Of a DNA stretch of 8,684 nt, positions 1 to 6,596 are shown piece by piece (the first letter of the stretch is position 1; the number at the start of each line of letters is the position of its first letter). A model generated the notes under the pieces. That model searched no databases. It worked only from the letters and a program-made list of their open reading frames with translations, and was not told the origin of the DNA. Both the position numbers and the translations under genes were made by a program. The DNA comes from an uncultured Anaerolineaceae bacterium (lineage in GTDB: Bacteria > Chloroflexota > Anaerolineae > Anaerolineales > Anaerolineaceae): NCBI GenBank assembly GCA_937894825.1, contig CALCQT010000483.1:1-8684 (forward strand), read 5' to 3'.

Positions 1-68
1 AACGGGATGGTGAAATAACAAAGTAAAATATGTTGTTGCTTTAGCATATAAAACATGAAAAGAAGTTT

Positions 69-81
69 TTCAAAATTTGAA
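69..81. promoter_or_regulatory. 13-bp palindrome upstream of pfk
   Basis: TTCAAA-A-TTTGAA is a perfect inverted repeat about 30 bases before the phosphofructokinase start. A close relative of it lies before pckA at 8247-8262. It could be an operator, but the region is AT-rich and short palindromes arise easily by chance. I could not place a convincing -35/-10 pair in bases 1-111, so the operon promoter may lie upstream of the window. Confidence 0.2.
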
Positions 82-111
82 TTGCTGGTTACCGGTTGAA
101 AGGGGATTGGT

Positions 112-1218
112 ATGGGGTTAAAGATCGGGATGCTTACGAGCGGGGGCGATTGCCAGGGGCTGAATTCGGCCATGCGGGGAGTTGCGAAACGCTTATATGA
201 GCATGATAAGGATGTTGAGATTATCGGTTTTTTGGATGGGTATGCCGGTTTGATGTTTCGGAACTTCAGGCAGATGTCGATTGATGATTTTTCCGGAATC
301 CTGACAATTGGCGGTACCATTCTGGGAACTTCCCGCCAATCGTTCAAAACAATGCACGATCCCTTATTTTCGAACCAAAAAGACGGCCCGACAAAATTAG
401 AAGCCATGATTCAGACGTATGAAGAGTTGCATTTGGACTGTCTGGTGATTTTGGGAGGGAATGGTTCTCATAAGACGGCGAATTTGCTTTCTGAAAAAGG
501 GTTGAATATTATTTCGCTGCCGAAGACGATTGATAACGATCTCTGGGGAACGGACATGACCTTTGGGTTCCAGAGCGCCGTCAATATCGCAACCGAAGTC
601 ATAGACGGCATCCATTCTACCGCTTTGTCCCATGGACGCGCTTTTATCGTAGAAATAATGGGACATAAGGTTGGTTGGATGACGCTGCACGCTGGAATTG
701 CCGGCGGCGCTGATGTGATCTTGATTCCTGAAATTCCATATGATCCGATGAGTGTTGCGGCGGCGGTCAACCGGCGTGCCAGAGAACATAAACGGTTCTC
801 AATTATTGCTATTGCTGAAGGCGCAAAGACCAAAGAAGAAGCTAAAATGAGCAAAAGCGATTATCAGGAGAAAATCGAGAAGTCGCCGCTGACTTCCGTC
901 GCTTACCGGTTGGCTTCGGTGTTGGATAAATTATCCATCCAGGAAGTGCGTTGTGTTGTGCCGGGTCATTTCCAAAGAGGAGGCACTCCCAGCGCATATG
1001 ACCGCGTGCTGACCACGGCACTTGGTGTCGAAGCCGCTGATATGATACTGGATAAAAAATTTGGCAGAATGGTCGGCATTGTAAATGGAAAAGTGGTCGG
1101 TATTCCCTTGAAGGAAGTCGCCGGAAAACTGAAATCTGTTCCGCTGGATCATTATCTTGTCGCAGACGCCCGAAAAACCGGAATCTTCTTCGGAGATGAG
1201 CAACTGGATTATGTCTAA
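112..1218 (+). CDS. pfkA: 6-phosphofructokinase (PFKA family, unusual donor-site motif)
   Basis: This cytoplasmic glycolytic enzyme phosphorylates fructose 6-phosphate at C1. The 368-residue protein shows the PFK fold throughout: GGDCQGLN at residues 11-18 (the usual form is GGDAPGMN), GGNGS at 115-119, PKTIDND at 137-143 with the catalytic Asp, MGHKVGW at 183-189, IPEIPYD at 205-211 and PGHFQRGG at 284-291. Gly118 is the residue that permits ATP, whereas PPi enzymes have Asp there. Lys138 is typical of PPi-dependent and mixed-clade enzymes. Asn117 replaces the usual Mg-binding Asp. From memory, Clostridia carry a paralogue with the same GGNG/PKTIDND pair. ATP is the likelier donor, but PPi is not excluded. 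AAAGGGG at 99-105 is a good ribosome binding site 6 bases before ATG. It is the first gene of an operon with the Ppx-like gene and ppk, and its stop overlaps the next start by 8 bases. Confidence 0.93.
   Translation: MGLKIGMLTSGGDCQGLNSAMRGVAKRLYEHDKDVEIIGFLDGYAGLMFRNFRQMSIDDFSGILTIGGTILGTSRQSFKTMHDPLFSNQKDGPTKLEAMIQTYEELHLDCLVILGGNGSHKTANLLSEKGLNIISLPKTIDNDLWGTDMTFGFQSAVNIATEVIDGIHSTALSHGRAFIVEIMGHKVGWMTLHAGIAGGADVILIPEIPYDPMSVAAAVNRRAREHKRFSIIAIAEGAKTKEEAKMSKSDYQEKIEKSPLTSVAYRLASVLDKLSIQEVRCVVPGHFQRGGTPSAYDRVLTTALGVEAADMILDKKFGRMVGIVNGKVVGIPLKEVAGKLKSVPLDHYLVADARKTGIFFGDEQLDYV
1192..1200 (+). promoter_or_regulatory. Ribosome binding site that sets the Ppx-like start
   Basis: GGAGATGAG inside the end of pfk lies 10 bases before the ATG at 1211. 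It supports that start over the in-frame ATG at 1157, which would add 18 polar residues before the conserved AIDVGS strand and overlap pfk by 62 bases. Confidence 0.6.
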
Positions 1219-2758
1219 GCAAATGACCGTTGCCGCGATTGACGTGGGCTCCCATGATATTGTGATGAAGATCGCGGTTCTTAAAGCCGGAGAACCGCCG
1301 AAAATCATTGATGAAGTCCAACGTACCATTCCAATGGGGGCTGATACTTATAAAACGGGTAAAATCAGTCAGCATTCGCTGGGACTGGCGATTGATGTTC
1401 TGAAAACTTTTAATAAAAAAATTGAAGAATATAAAGTGAACCATGTCCGAGCCGTGGCGACCAGCGCATTCCGCGAAGCGCGTAATCAGCTTTTTGCTGT
1501 TGAGCAGATCCGCAGCCATACCGGTTTTGATGTCAAAGTCCTTTCAAACAGTATGGATCTTTTCTATCATCAGCTGGCATTATCCGAAACCATGTTGAAT
1601 TTCACGGCATTAATTGAAACGAATGCCCTGGTACTGAACATTGGTTCCGGCAGCATCCAGCTGACGCTTTTCAATAAGGGCAAATACATCAATACGCAAA
1701 ATTTCCGGCTTGGATCACTTCGCATTCGGGAATTGTTAGGCGATTTGGAGCGTCACTCGACGGACTTCAACGCATTAATGGCTGAATATATTTCGGGCGA
1801 GCTGAATTACTATAAATCTTTCGGCCCGAGACGGACGTCTTATCAAAACCTGTTTGTTTTGGGAGGATCATCTCGATACATTATGCATGTCGCAGGATGG
1901 TCTGAAAAGAAACAGGAACAGATTAAACGATCCAGTTTTGAGAGTTTCTTTGGAAAGTTGAAAAACAAAGGGAATTCCGGCTTACAACGGTTGTCCACGG
2001 TCCCTTCGGAACAGGAAAATTTATTGCTGCCGGCTTGTATCGTAATTGATGAAGTGCTCCAGTTTACGGGTACAGATCAATTCTATTTTTCAGATGTCGA
2101 TCTGGCTGATGGATTGTTGTATGAAATGGCCGCCAGGCTGCAGAACTATAAATTCAAGCGAAATCCTGACATCACCCGGCTGGAATCTGCGATTTATTTT
2201 GCGAACCGCTACCGTTCCGATAAAAAACATTCGCGCCATGTCGCGGACTTATCGCTGCGGCTTTTCGATTTAACGCAAAAGATCCATGGGCTGCCAAAGA
2301 AAGCGCGCGTATATTTACAGATCGGCGCAATTCTGCATAATATCGGTAAATATATCAGTGTTGAAAATGATGGCATCCACAGCTATGATATCATCCAGTC
2401 CAATGCGATTGTTGGATTCGATGAGAATGAGATGGAAATGGTCTCAATTATTGCCTGTTTTCATAATGGCCATATAACGCCGAATGAGCCAAAACTGCAA
2501 AAATTGAGTGAGGATGAACGGGTGATGGTTCTCAAGCTGATCGCTTATCTGACCCTGGGTAATTCTCTGGACGCGGGCCATAAGCAAAAGGTGTCCATTC
2601 TGCGGACGCTTGTGAATGGGGATAAGCTGGAAATAACCGTCAGCGCCGACCAGGATTTTACGCTGGAACTATGGAATTTCAAAAAACACACGTCATTGTT
2701 TATGGAGTTGTTCGGACTGCAGCCGGAGATTAAATTACGGAAAAGCAAGGCCATATAA
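1211..2758 (+). CDS. Exopolyphosphatase/GppA-family protein with C-terminal HD domain, degenerate active site
   Basis: The family removes terminal phosphate from polyphosphate or from pppGpp. From the ATG at 1211 the protein has 515 residues. The N-terminal ASKHA fold shows AIDVGS at 9-14 (first phosphate loop), ATSAFREARN at 83-92, NIGSGSIQ at 143-150 (second phosphate loop) and VLGGS at 216-220. The C-terminal HD-like domain has H340, LHNIGKYIS at 375-383 and H390. Several residues differ from active enzymes: DIGGGSTE has become NIGSGSIQ, the SGxEEA segment carrying the catalytic Glu is SNSMDL at 112-117, and HD is HN at 376-377. D11 is kept. The gene overlaps pfk and sits 11 bases before ppk, the classic partner. 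Family membership is firm, but hydrolase activity is doubtful. It may bind polyphosphate or a nucleotide instead. Confidence 0.88.
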   Translation: MSKQMTVAAIDVGSHDIVMKIAVLKAGEPPKIIDEVQRTIPMGADTYKTGKISQHSLGLAIDVLKTFNKKIEEYKVNHVRAVATSAFREARNQLFAVEQIRSHTGFDVKVLSNSMDLFYHQLALSETMLNFTALIETNALVLNIGSGSIQLTLFNKGKYINTQNFRLGSLRIRELLGDLERHSTDFNALMAEYISGELNYYKSFGPRRTSYQNLFVLGGSSRYIMHVAGWSEKKQEQIKRSSFESFFGKLKNKGNSGLQRLSTVPSEQENLLLPACIVIDEVLQFTGTDQFYFSDVDLADGLLYEMAARLQNYKFKRNPDITRLESAIYFANRYRSDKKHSRHVADLSLRLFDLTQKIHGLPKKARVYLQIGAILHNIGKYISVENDGIHSYDIIQSNAIVGFDENEMEMVSIIACFHNGHITPNEPKLQKLSEDERVMVLKLIAYLTLGNSLDAGHKQKVSILRTLVNGDKLEITVSADQDFTLELWNFKKHTSLFMELFGLQPEIKLRKSKAI

Positions 2759-2769
2759 AGGAAACCGGG

Positions 2770-5001
2770 ATGGAAAAAAATCAATTTGAAGAAAATAAAT
2801 CTTTCCTTGATGTGCTGGATTCGATTACGGAAATCGGTTATGAAAACTTTCCCAAAATTGATGAGCTTCCCGGACGTTTGATCAATCGGGAATTGAGCTG
2901 GCTCGAATTTAATGATCGTGTTTTGGAAGAGGCGCGTGACAAAGATAATCCGTTGTTCGAGCGGCTGAATTTCCTCTCGATCACCAGTTCAAACCTTGAT
3001 GAGTTTTTCATGATTCGTGTTGCCTCACTGAAAGATCAGGTGAATGCGGATTACACCCAAACGGACCCTGCCGGATTAAAACCGAATGAACAACTGGAAG
3101 CGATCTCAGAGCGAACGCATGAAATGGCGAAAAAACAATATTCGACATTATCCCGTTCAATTAATCCGGCGCTTGAGAAAAACGGAATTTCGTTTCTTGG
3201 CTTCAGTGAATTATCATCCAAACAGAAAACTTTTGTTGACAATTATTTTGAATCAACGGTTTTTCCTGTGTTGACTCCGCTGTCGGTTGACGCCGCGTCT
3301 CCTTTTCCGTTGATCGCAAATAAAACACTGAACCTTTTTGTTCGGGTCGAAAAACCGCGGAAGATAAAGGTGTCTGACGAGAAAAATCCGTTCGCAATTG
3401 TGCAAATCCCGGCGGTGCTGCCGCGTTTATTGCGGTTGCCTTCCGAAAATAGCGCTCAATTTATTCTGTTGGAAGATATTGTTACGGCCTATATTGACCG
3501 TTTGTTCAGTAGTGTCAAGGTGGGGACGGTTTCCTGTTTCCGGATTATGCGGAATGCAGACCTTGCCATTGACGACGAAGATGCCGCGGATTTGCTGATC
3601 GAAATTGAAACCCAGATCCGGCAGCGTCAATGGGGGGAGGTAATCCGGCTGGAAATTCAAAAGGGGTTTGATCCGGATATTTTGCCGACCCTGAATGATG
3701 AGTTAAAGATCAGCGAGCGCGATATTTATGAAATTCCGGGACCGTTGGACTTGACTTTTTTATCAAAAGTCCCCAAATTTACGGCCCGCCCGGACTTGCA
3801 GTATCCTCATTTCAGTTCTCAGTTGGTGCCCGCTTTTTATAACAAACAGGATTATTTTGCTGTTATTCGCGAGCGGGACGTTATCATAAACCATCCTTTT
3901 GAGCGCTTTGATCCGATCATCGAATTGATTCGGCAGGCGGCGGAGGATCCCAATGTCCTGGCGATCAAGCAAACGTTATACCGGGTCAGCGGCCAGTCGC
4001 CGATTATTAACTCGTTGGCGGATGCAGCGATGCGCGGGAAACAGGTACTGGTTCTGGTGGAGCTGAAAGCGCGCTTTGATGAAGAAAATAATATTCACTG
4101 GGCCAAAAAACTTGAACAGGCCGGATGCCATGTGATTTATGGCCTGATCGGTTTGAAAACCCACAGCAAGATCACGTTGATTGTCCGAAATGATGAGGAT
4201 GGCATTCGGCGTTATGTGCATTTGGGCACAGGAAATTATAACGATATCACTGCCAAAATTTATACGGATATGGGGTTGTTAACCTGCGCGGAGCCTATTG
4301 GACGGGACGCAACCGATTTTTTCAATATGATTTCCGGGTATTCCGCGCCGTTATCCTGGCGAAAATTTATTCCGGCTCCGAAATGGCTTCGGGACGACAC
4401 ATTGAATCGGATTGATCAGGAGCGAAAGAATGTGCTCGAGGGAAAACATGCGGTGATTGTCGCGAAGATCAACTCATTAGTGGATCCGGAAATTATTGAG
4501 GCGTTATATAAGGCTTCTCAGGCTGGCGTGAGAATATATCTGATCATTCGCGGAATATGCTGTCTGAGGCCCGGTGTTAAGAATCTTTCTGAGAATATTT
4601 TCGTTCGCAGTCTGGTGGGGCGTTACCTGGAGCACTCCAGAATTTTTTACTATTACAATGACGGGCAGGAAGATCTCTTTATGTCGAGCGCGGACTGGAT
4701 GCCACGTAATCTGGACCGCAGAATCGAGTTGCAGTTCCCTGTAGAGGATCCGGAGGCTCGCAATCGGGTTTTTCGTGTTCTGGCCGTTCAATTGATGGAT
4801 GCGGACCGTGCGCGGATTATGCAACCTGATGGCAGCTATCAGCGGGTCGACCGACGAAAAACCGATTCGTTTGACAGCCAGGTACAGCTCAGCATGGATG
4901 CGATCGCGGCGGCAGCGGCTTTGAAGCAGGAGCCGAAGACGCTCGACCATTATGTTCCACGGGAAGCGAGCCCATCTCCAGGTTCTCTGGATCGGAAATA
5001 A
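2770..5001 (+). CDS. ppk1: Polyphosphate kinase 1
   Basis: PPK1 reversibly moves the gamma phosphate of ATP onto inorganic polyphosphate through a phosphohistidine. The 743-residue protein has the full architecture: an N domain with NRELSWLEFN at 39-48 and SSNLDEFF at 73-80, a middle domain (about 145-320), then two phospholipase D-like C domains. H465 in KTHSK matches the autophosphorylated His435 of E. coli, and H622 in LEHSRI matches His592. R405 and R435 match the Mg-binding Arg375 and Arg405. The offset of 30 is constant, so the catalytic core is collinear and intact. The first 33 or so residues form a longer, partly acidic N-terminal extension. AAAGGAAA at 2757-2764 gives a ribosome binding site 5 bases before ATG. 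It is the last gene of the pfk-ppx-ppk operon and the only one whose polyphosphate chemistry is certain. Confidence 0.97.
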   Translation: MEKNQFEENKSFLDVLDSITEIGYENFPKIDELPGRLINRELSWLEFNDRVLEEARDKDNPLFERLNFLSITSSNLDEFFMIRVASLKDQVNADYTQTDPAGLKPNEQLEAISERTHEMAKKQYSTLSRSINPALEKNGISFLGFSELSSKQKTFVDNYFESTVFPVLTPLSVDAASPFPLIANKTLNLFVRVEKPRKIKVSDEKNPFAIVQIPAVLPRLLRLPSENSAQFILLEDIVTAYIDRLFSSVKVGTVSCFRIMRNADLAIDDEDAADLLIEIETQIRQRQWGEVIRLEIQKGFDPDILPTLNDELKISERDIYEIPGPLDLTFLSKVPKFTARPDLQYPHFSSQLVPAFYNKQDYFAVIRERDVIINHPFERFDPIIELIRQAAEDPNVLAIKQTLYRVSGQSPIINSLADAAMRGKQVLVLVELKARFDEENNIHWAKKLEQAGCHVIYGLIGLKTHSKITLIVRNDEDGIRRYVHLGTGNYNDITAKIYTDMGLLTCAEPIGRDATDFFNMISGYSAPLSWRKFIPAPKWLRDDTLNRIDQERKNVLEGKHAVIVAKINSLVDPEIIEALYKASQAGVRIYLIIRGICCLRPGVKNLSENIFVRSLVGRYLEHSRIFYYYNDGQEDLFMSSADWMPRNLDRRIELQFPVEDPEARNRVFRVLAVQLMDADRARIMQPDGSYQRVDRRKTDSFDSQVQLSMDAIAAAAALKQEPKTLDHYVPREASPSPGSLDRK

Positions 5002-5025
5002 GGGGCAAGGGACGCATAAGCCCCT
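5001..5025 (+). repeat. GC-rich hairpin just after ppk
   Basis: AGGGGC at 5001-5006 pairs with GCCCCT at 5020-5025 around a 13-base loop, starting at the last base of the ppk stop codon. No T-run follows (the next bases are GGCGTATGG), so it is not a standard intrinsic terminator. It may protect the mRNA 3' end, aid Rho-dependent ending, or simply come from the tRNA-like sequence it overlaps. Confidence 0.4.
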
Positions 5026-5045
5026 GGCGTATGGTCAAATCTCCC
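5009..5045 (+). pseudogene. Possible decayed tRNA fragment (anticodon and T arm)
   Basis: Bases 5009-5045 align with 5236-5273 of the intact tRNA downstream, from the anticodon stem through the T arm. By my hand alignment 31 of 37 aligned bases are identical, with one single-base gap. GGGAC, CATAAGCCC and TCAAATCTC are shared exactly. The acceptor stem and D arm are absent, U33 has become G, and the T stem no longer pairs, so it cannot be functional. It may be a relic of a tandem tRNA duplication or of integration at the tRNA. Chance similarity is not excluded. Confidence 0.45.
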
Positions 5046-5166
5046 TGGTCCGGCTGATTTTGCTGGACGTCAACCCTGGGTCATTCTATTCCGGATCCGG
5101 CAGACTGGACCGGGCCGAATTTTGCCGGGAGTTCAGCCAAAAGGCCGGAAAAAACCGTCAATTTTG

Positions 5167-5195
5167 TTGACAAAAGTCTCCCCTTATAGTAATAT
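5167..5195 (+). promoter_or_regulatory. Sigma-70-type promoter for the tRNA
   Basis: A perfect TTGACA (5167-5172) is followed after exactly 17 bases by TAATAT (5190-5195), close to the TATAAT consensus. Transcription would start near 5202, about 8 bases before the mature tRNA. GTCAA-5 bases-TTGAC (5157-5171) is a small inverted repeat over the -35 box, of unknown meaning. Confidence 0.8.
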
Positions 5196-5209
5196 TGCAT
5201 ACGCTTGAA

Positions 5210-5281
5210 GGCGAGGTAGCTCAGTGGCAGAGCAGGGGACTCATAAGCCCTTGGTCGTGAGTTCAAATCTCACCCTCGCCA
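5210..5281 (+). tRNA. tRNA with anticodon CAT (elongator Met or Ile2)
   Basis: A complete cloverleaf is visible. The acceptor GGCGAGG (5210-5216) pairs fully with CCTCGCC (5274-5280). The D stem is GCTC/GAGC with a short 7-base loop. The anticodon stem is GGGGA/GCCCT with loop CTCATAA (5240-5246), giving anticodon CAT at 5242-5244. The T stem GTGAG/CTCAC holds TTCAAAT, and the discriminator base is A5281. CCA is not encoded (CTG follows). The anticodon stem has an A-G mismatch next to the loop and a G-U pair at the far end. The paired 1-72 position argues against initiator tRNA. Anticodon CAT is used by elongator Met and, after lysidine modification by TilS, by Ile2. The stretches around the anticodon arm and variable loop resemble E. 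coli Ile2, but I cannot settle the identity. Confidence 0.95.
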
Positions 5282-5359
5282 CTGGCAGTCTTTTCCCTGG
5301 AAATGCAATTACAATCAGAAGATAAGAATCACTGAGTAAAATCTGGTGACTGGCTTGAG

Positions 5360-6019
5360 ATGCAAAAAGAAACTTTTTTTCTCGTTTACGCCGCATTGCT
5401 GCTGACCGCTGGTGCGGTGTTGTCTTTTGCACTCAGCCGATTTATTCGTGCTCACCTTTTCCGACGGAAAGGATTTGCAGAAAATCCGGCACGAATCACG
5501 CTTTCAAAAATACTCCTGGTTTTCCTCTTTTATCTATGTTTTTACTTAGTGCCGGTGTTGACCGGTAAAGGGATTTCTCCGGGCATTTGGGACGTATCAT
5601 TCCTAATCCTTCTGATTTTGGCTGGAATTGATATTTTGAGTCATTTTTTGCCAGCTGAGTTACAGATATTGCTATTGCTTTCGAGTTTTTTTACACCGGT
5701 TAAACATCTGATATGGTACGATAAACTATCCGGGTTCCTGATTCCGGCTCTCGTGTTGCTGGCCATTTATTGGATTATAGGGCAAAGGCAATCTGCGGGC
5801 AGTGTCGGATTCGGTTTTAGCGACGCGATGTTTGGCGGATGGATTGGTTTGCTGATCGGTTGGTATCAGGCGTTGCTTGCGATTGCGGTCGGACTGATAC
5901 TGTCCGGGATTTTTTCCGCTATATTGCTCTCCTTGAGGACTGAGAGAACAAAATCAATCCCTCTAAGCCCGTTTTTTGTGATCGGAATTCAAATAATTAA
6001 AATAATGGAGTTTGCATGA
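5360..6019 (+). CDS. A24 family prepilin peptidase-like membrane protein
   Basis: Type IV prepilin peptidases are inner-membrane aspartyl proteases that cut the leader of prepilin-like proteins. The 219-residue product is very hydrophobic, with about six or seven likely membrane segments. Two Asp residues sit where the catalytic pair is expected: D91 in GIDILSHFLP (family pattern IDxxxxxLP) and D155 in GFGFSDAMFGG (family pattern GxGD). They are 64 residues apart, the usual spacing. PLSPFF at 201-206 resembles the PFGPF motif after the second Asp. The N-terminal cysteine-bearing methyltransferase domain of full-length PilD is missing, and the GxGD glycine before D155 is serine. No strong ribosome binding site precedes the ATG, so the start is uncertain. 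It overlaps the next gene by 4 bases. No pilin genes are in view. Confidence 0.65.
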   Translation: MQKETFFLVYAALLLTAGAVLSFALSRFIRAHLFRRKGFAENPARITLSKILLVFLFYLCFYLVPVLTGKGISPGIWDVSFLILLILAGIDILSHFLPAELQILLLLSSFFTPVKHLIWYDKLSGFLIPALVLLAIYWIIGQRQSAGSVGFGFSDAMFGGWIGLLIGWYQALLAIAVGLILSGIFSAILLSLRTERTKSIPLSPFFVIGIQIIKIMEFA

Positions 6020-6516
6020 GAAGAGAAGAGCGAGAAATAAAAGAACGCGCCGAGATTATCCAAATATTGGAAAAATCTGATATATTGCGCATAGCCATGA
6101 TAGACTACGAATATCCATATATCGTTCCGATGAACTTTGCACAATCCATAAACGAGGAAGGAAATATTTGCCTTTTCTCTCATTCAGCGCCCGAAGGTAG
6201 AAAAATTGAACTGCTGCGCGTAAATAATCGGGTCAGTTTTGAAACGGATATCTTCTATGCAGTTTCCGAAAAAGATCCGGAAGTCCCCTGTACCTGGAGC
6301 GCAGTTTATGAAAGTGTGGTGGGGATTGGCCGGATGAAGATTGTCACTGAAGATTCCGCAAAAATTGAAGGATTGACCGCAATTGTCAAAAAGTATGGCA
6401 AGGGAAGAACTTTTCAGTCTTTTTCGCCGGCAGCTGTCCAAAAAGTCGTTGTTTTGGAATTGAATGTGGAAAGCATCAGCGGTAAAAAACAGTTGATGAA
6501 TCCCATCCAGGAATAA
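6016..6516 (+). CDS. NimA-type pyridoxamine 5'-phosphate oxidase-fold flavoprotein
   Basis: The 166-residue protein belongs to the split-barrel flavin-binding family that includes the nitroimidazole resistance protein NimA. Visible signatures are RREEREI at the N terminus, YPYIVPMNF at 33-41, HSAPEGRK at 56-63 (the cofactor-binding segment in this group), NNRVSFETD at 70-78, YESVVGIGR at 98-106, and the C-terminal LELNVESISGKK at 147-158. Such proteins usually bind FMN as dimers and reduce small molecules. The true substrate is generally unknown, so drug resistance should not be assumed. TGGAG at 6006-6010 lies 5 bases before the ATG, which overlaps the stop of the peptidase gene as ATGA, so the two are probably translationally coupled. 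A strong terminator follows. Confidence 0.88.
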   Translation: MRREEREIKERAEIIQILEKSDILRIAMIDYEYPYIVPMNFAQSINEEGNICLFSHSAPEGRKIELLRVNNRVSFETDIFYAVSEKDPEVPCTWSAVYESVVGIGRMKIVTEDSAKIEGLTAIVKKYGKGRTFQSFSPAAVQKVVVLELNVESISGKKQLMNPIQE

Positions 6517-6542
6517 AGTAATTCTCTTGATGACGCAGATAA

Positions 6543-6574
6543 TAAAAGCGTGTGAGGCTTCTCACACGCTTTTA
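6543..6574. terminator. Bidirectional intrinsic terminator between convergent genes
   Basis: TAAAAGCGTGTGAG (6543-6556) and CTCACACGCTTTTA (6561-6574) form a perfect 14-bp stem with loop GCTT. The A-run and T-run at the stem ends give a U-tract in both directions. It lies 26 bases after the flavoprotein stop and 22 bases after the pckA stop on the other strand, so it serves both. Confidence 0.93.
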
Positions 6575-6596
6575 TAGTTCAAAAAATCAGCGTAGC

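Noticed and set aside
1..18. Tail of an upstream gene (NGMVK then TAA in frame 1)
   Set aside because: Five codons are too few to support a coding call, and other frames also stop early.
33..52. Promoter for pfk from TTGTTG (33-38) and TATAAA (47-52)
   Set aside because: The spacing is only 8 bases, far below the usable range, and no other -10 fits.
1157..1210. Longer start for the Ppx-like protein at 1157
   Set aside because: It would add 18 polar residues before the conserved first strand and overlap pfk by 62 bases; the ATG at 1211 has GGAGATGAG at a good distance.
842..1519. 225-codon open frame on the minus strand across the end of pfk and the start of the Ppx-like gene
   Set aside because: It is antisense to two genes with clear conserved motifs, has low-complexity Arg/His/Phe-rich content, and matches no family I recognise.
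5001..5025. Intrinsic terminator for the pfk-ppx-ppk operon
   Set aside because: The stem is good but no T-run follows it; it is kept only as a hairpin.
5048..5068. Hairpin GTCCGGC/GCTGGAC with a 7-base loop
   Set aside because: A short stem with a G-U pair and no T-run or known motif; it is likely incidental.
4952..5170. 72-codon open frame over the end of ppk and the following gap
   Set aside because: It starts inside ppk in another frame and runs through the tRNA-like segment and into the tRNA promoter; there is no recognisable protein content.
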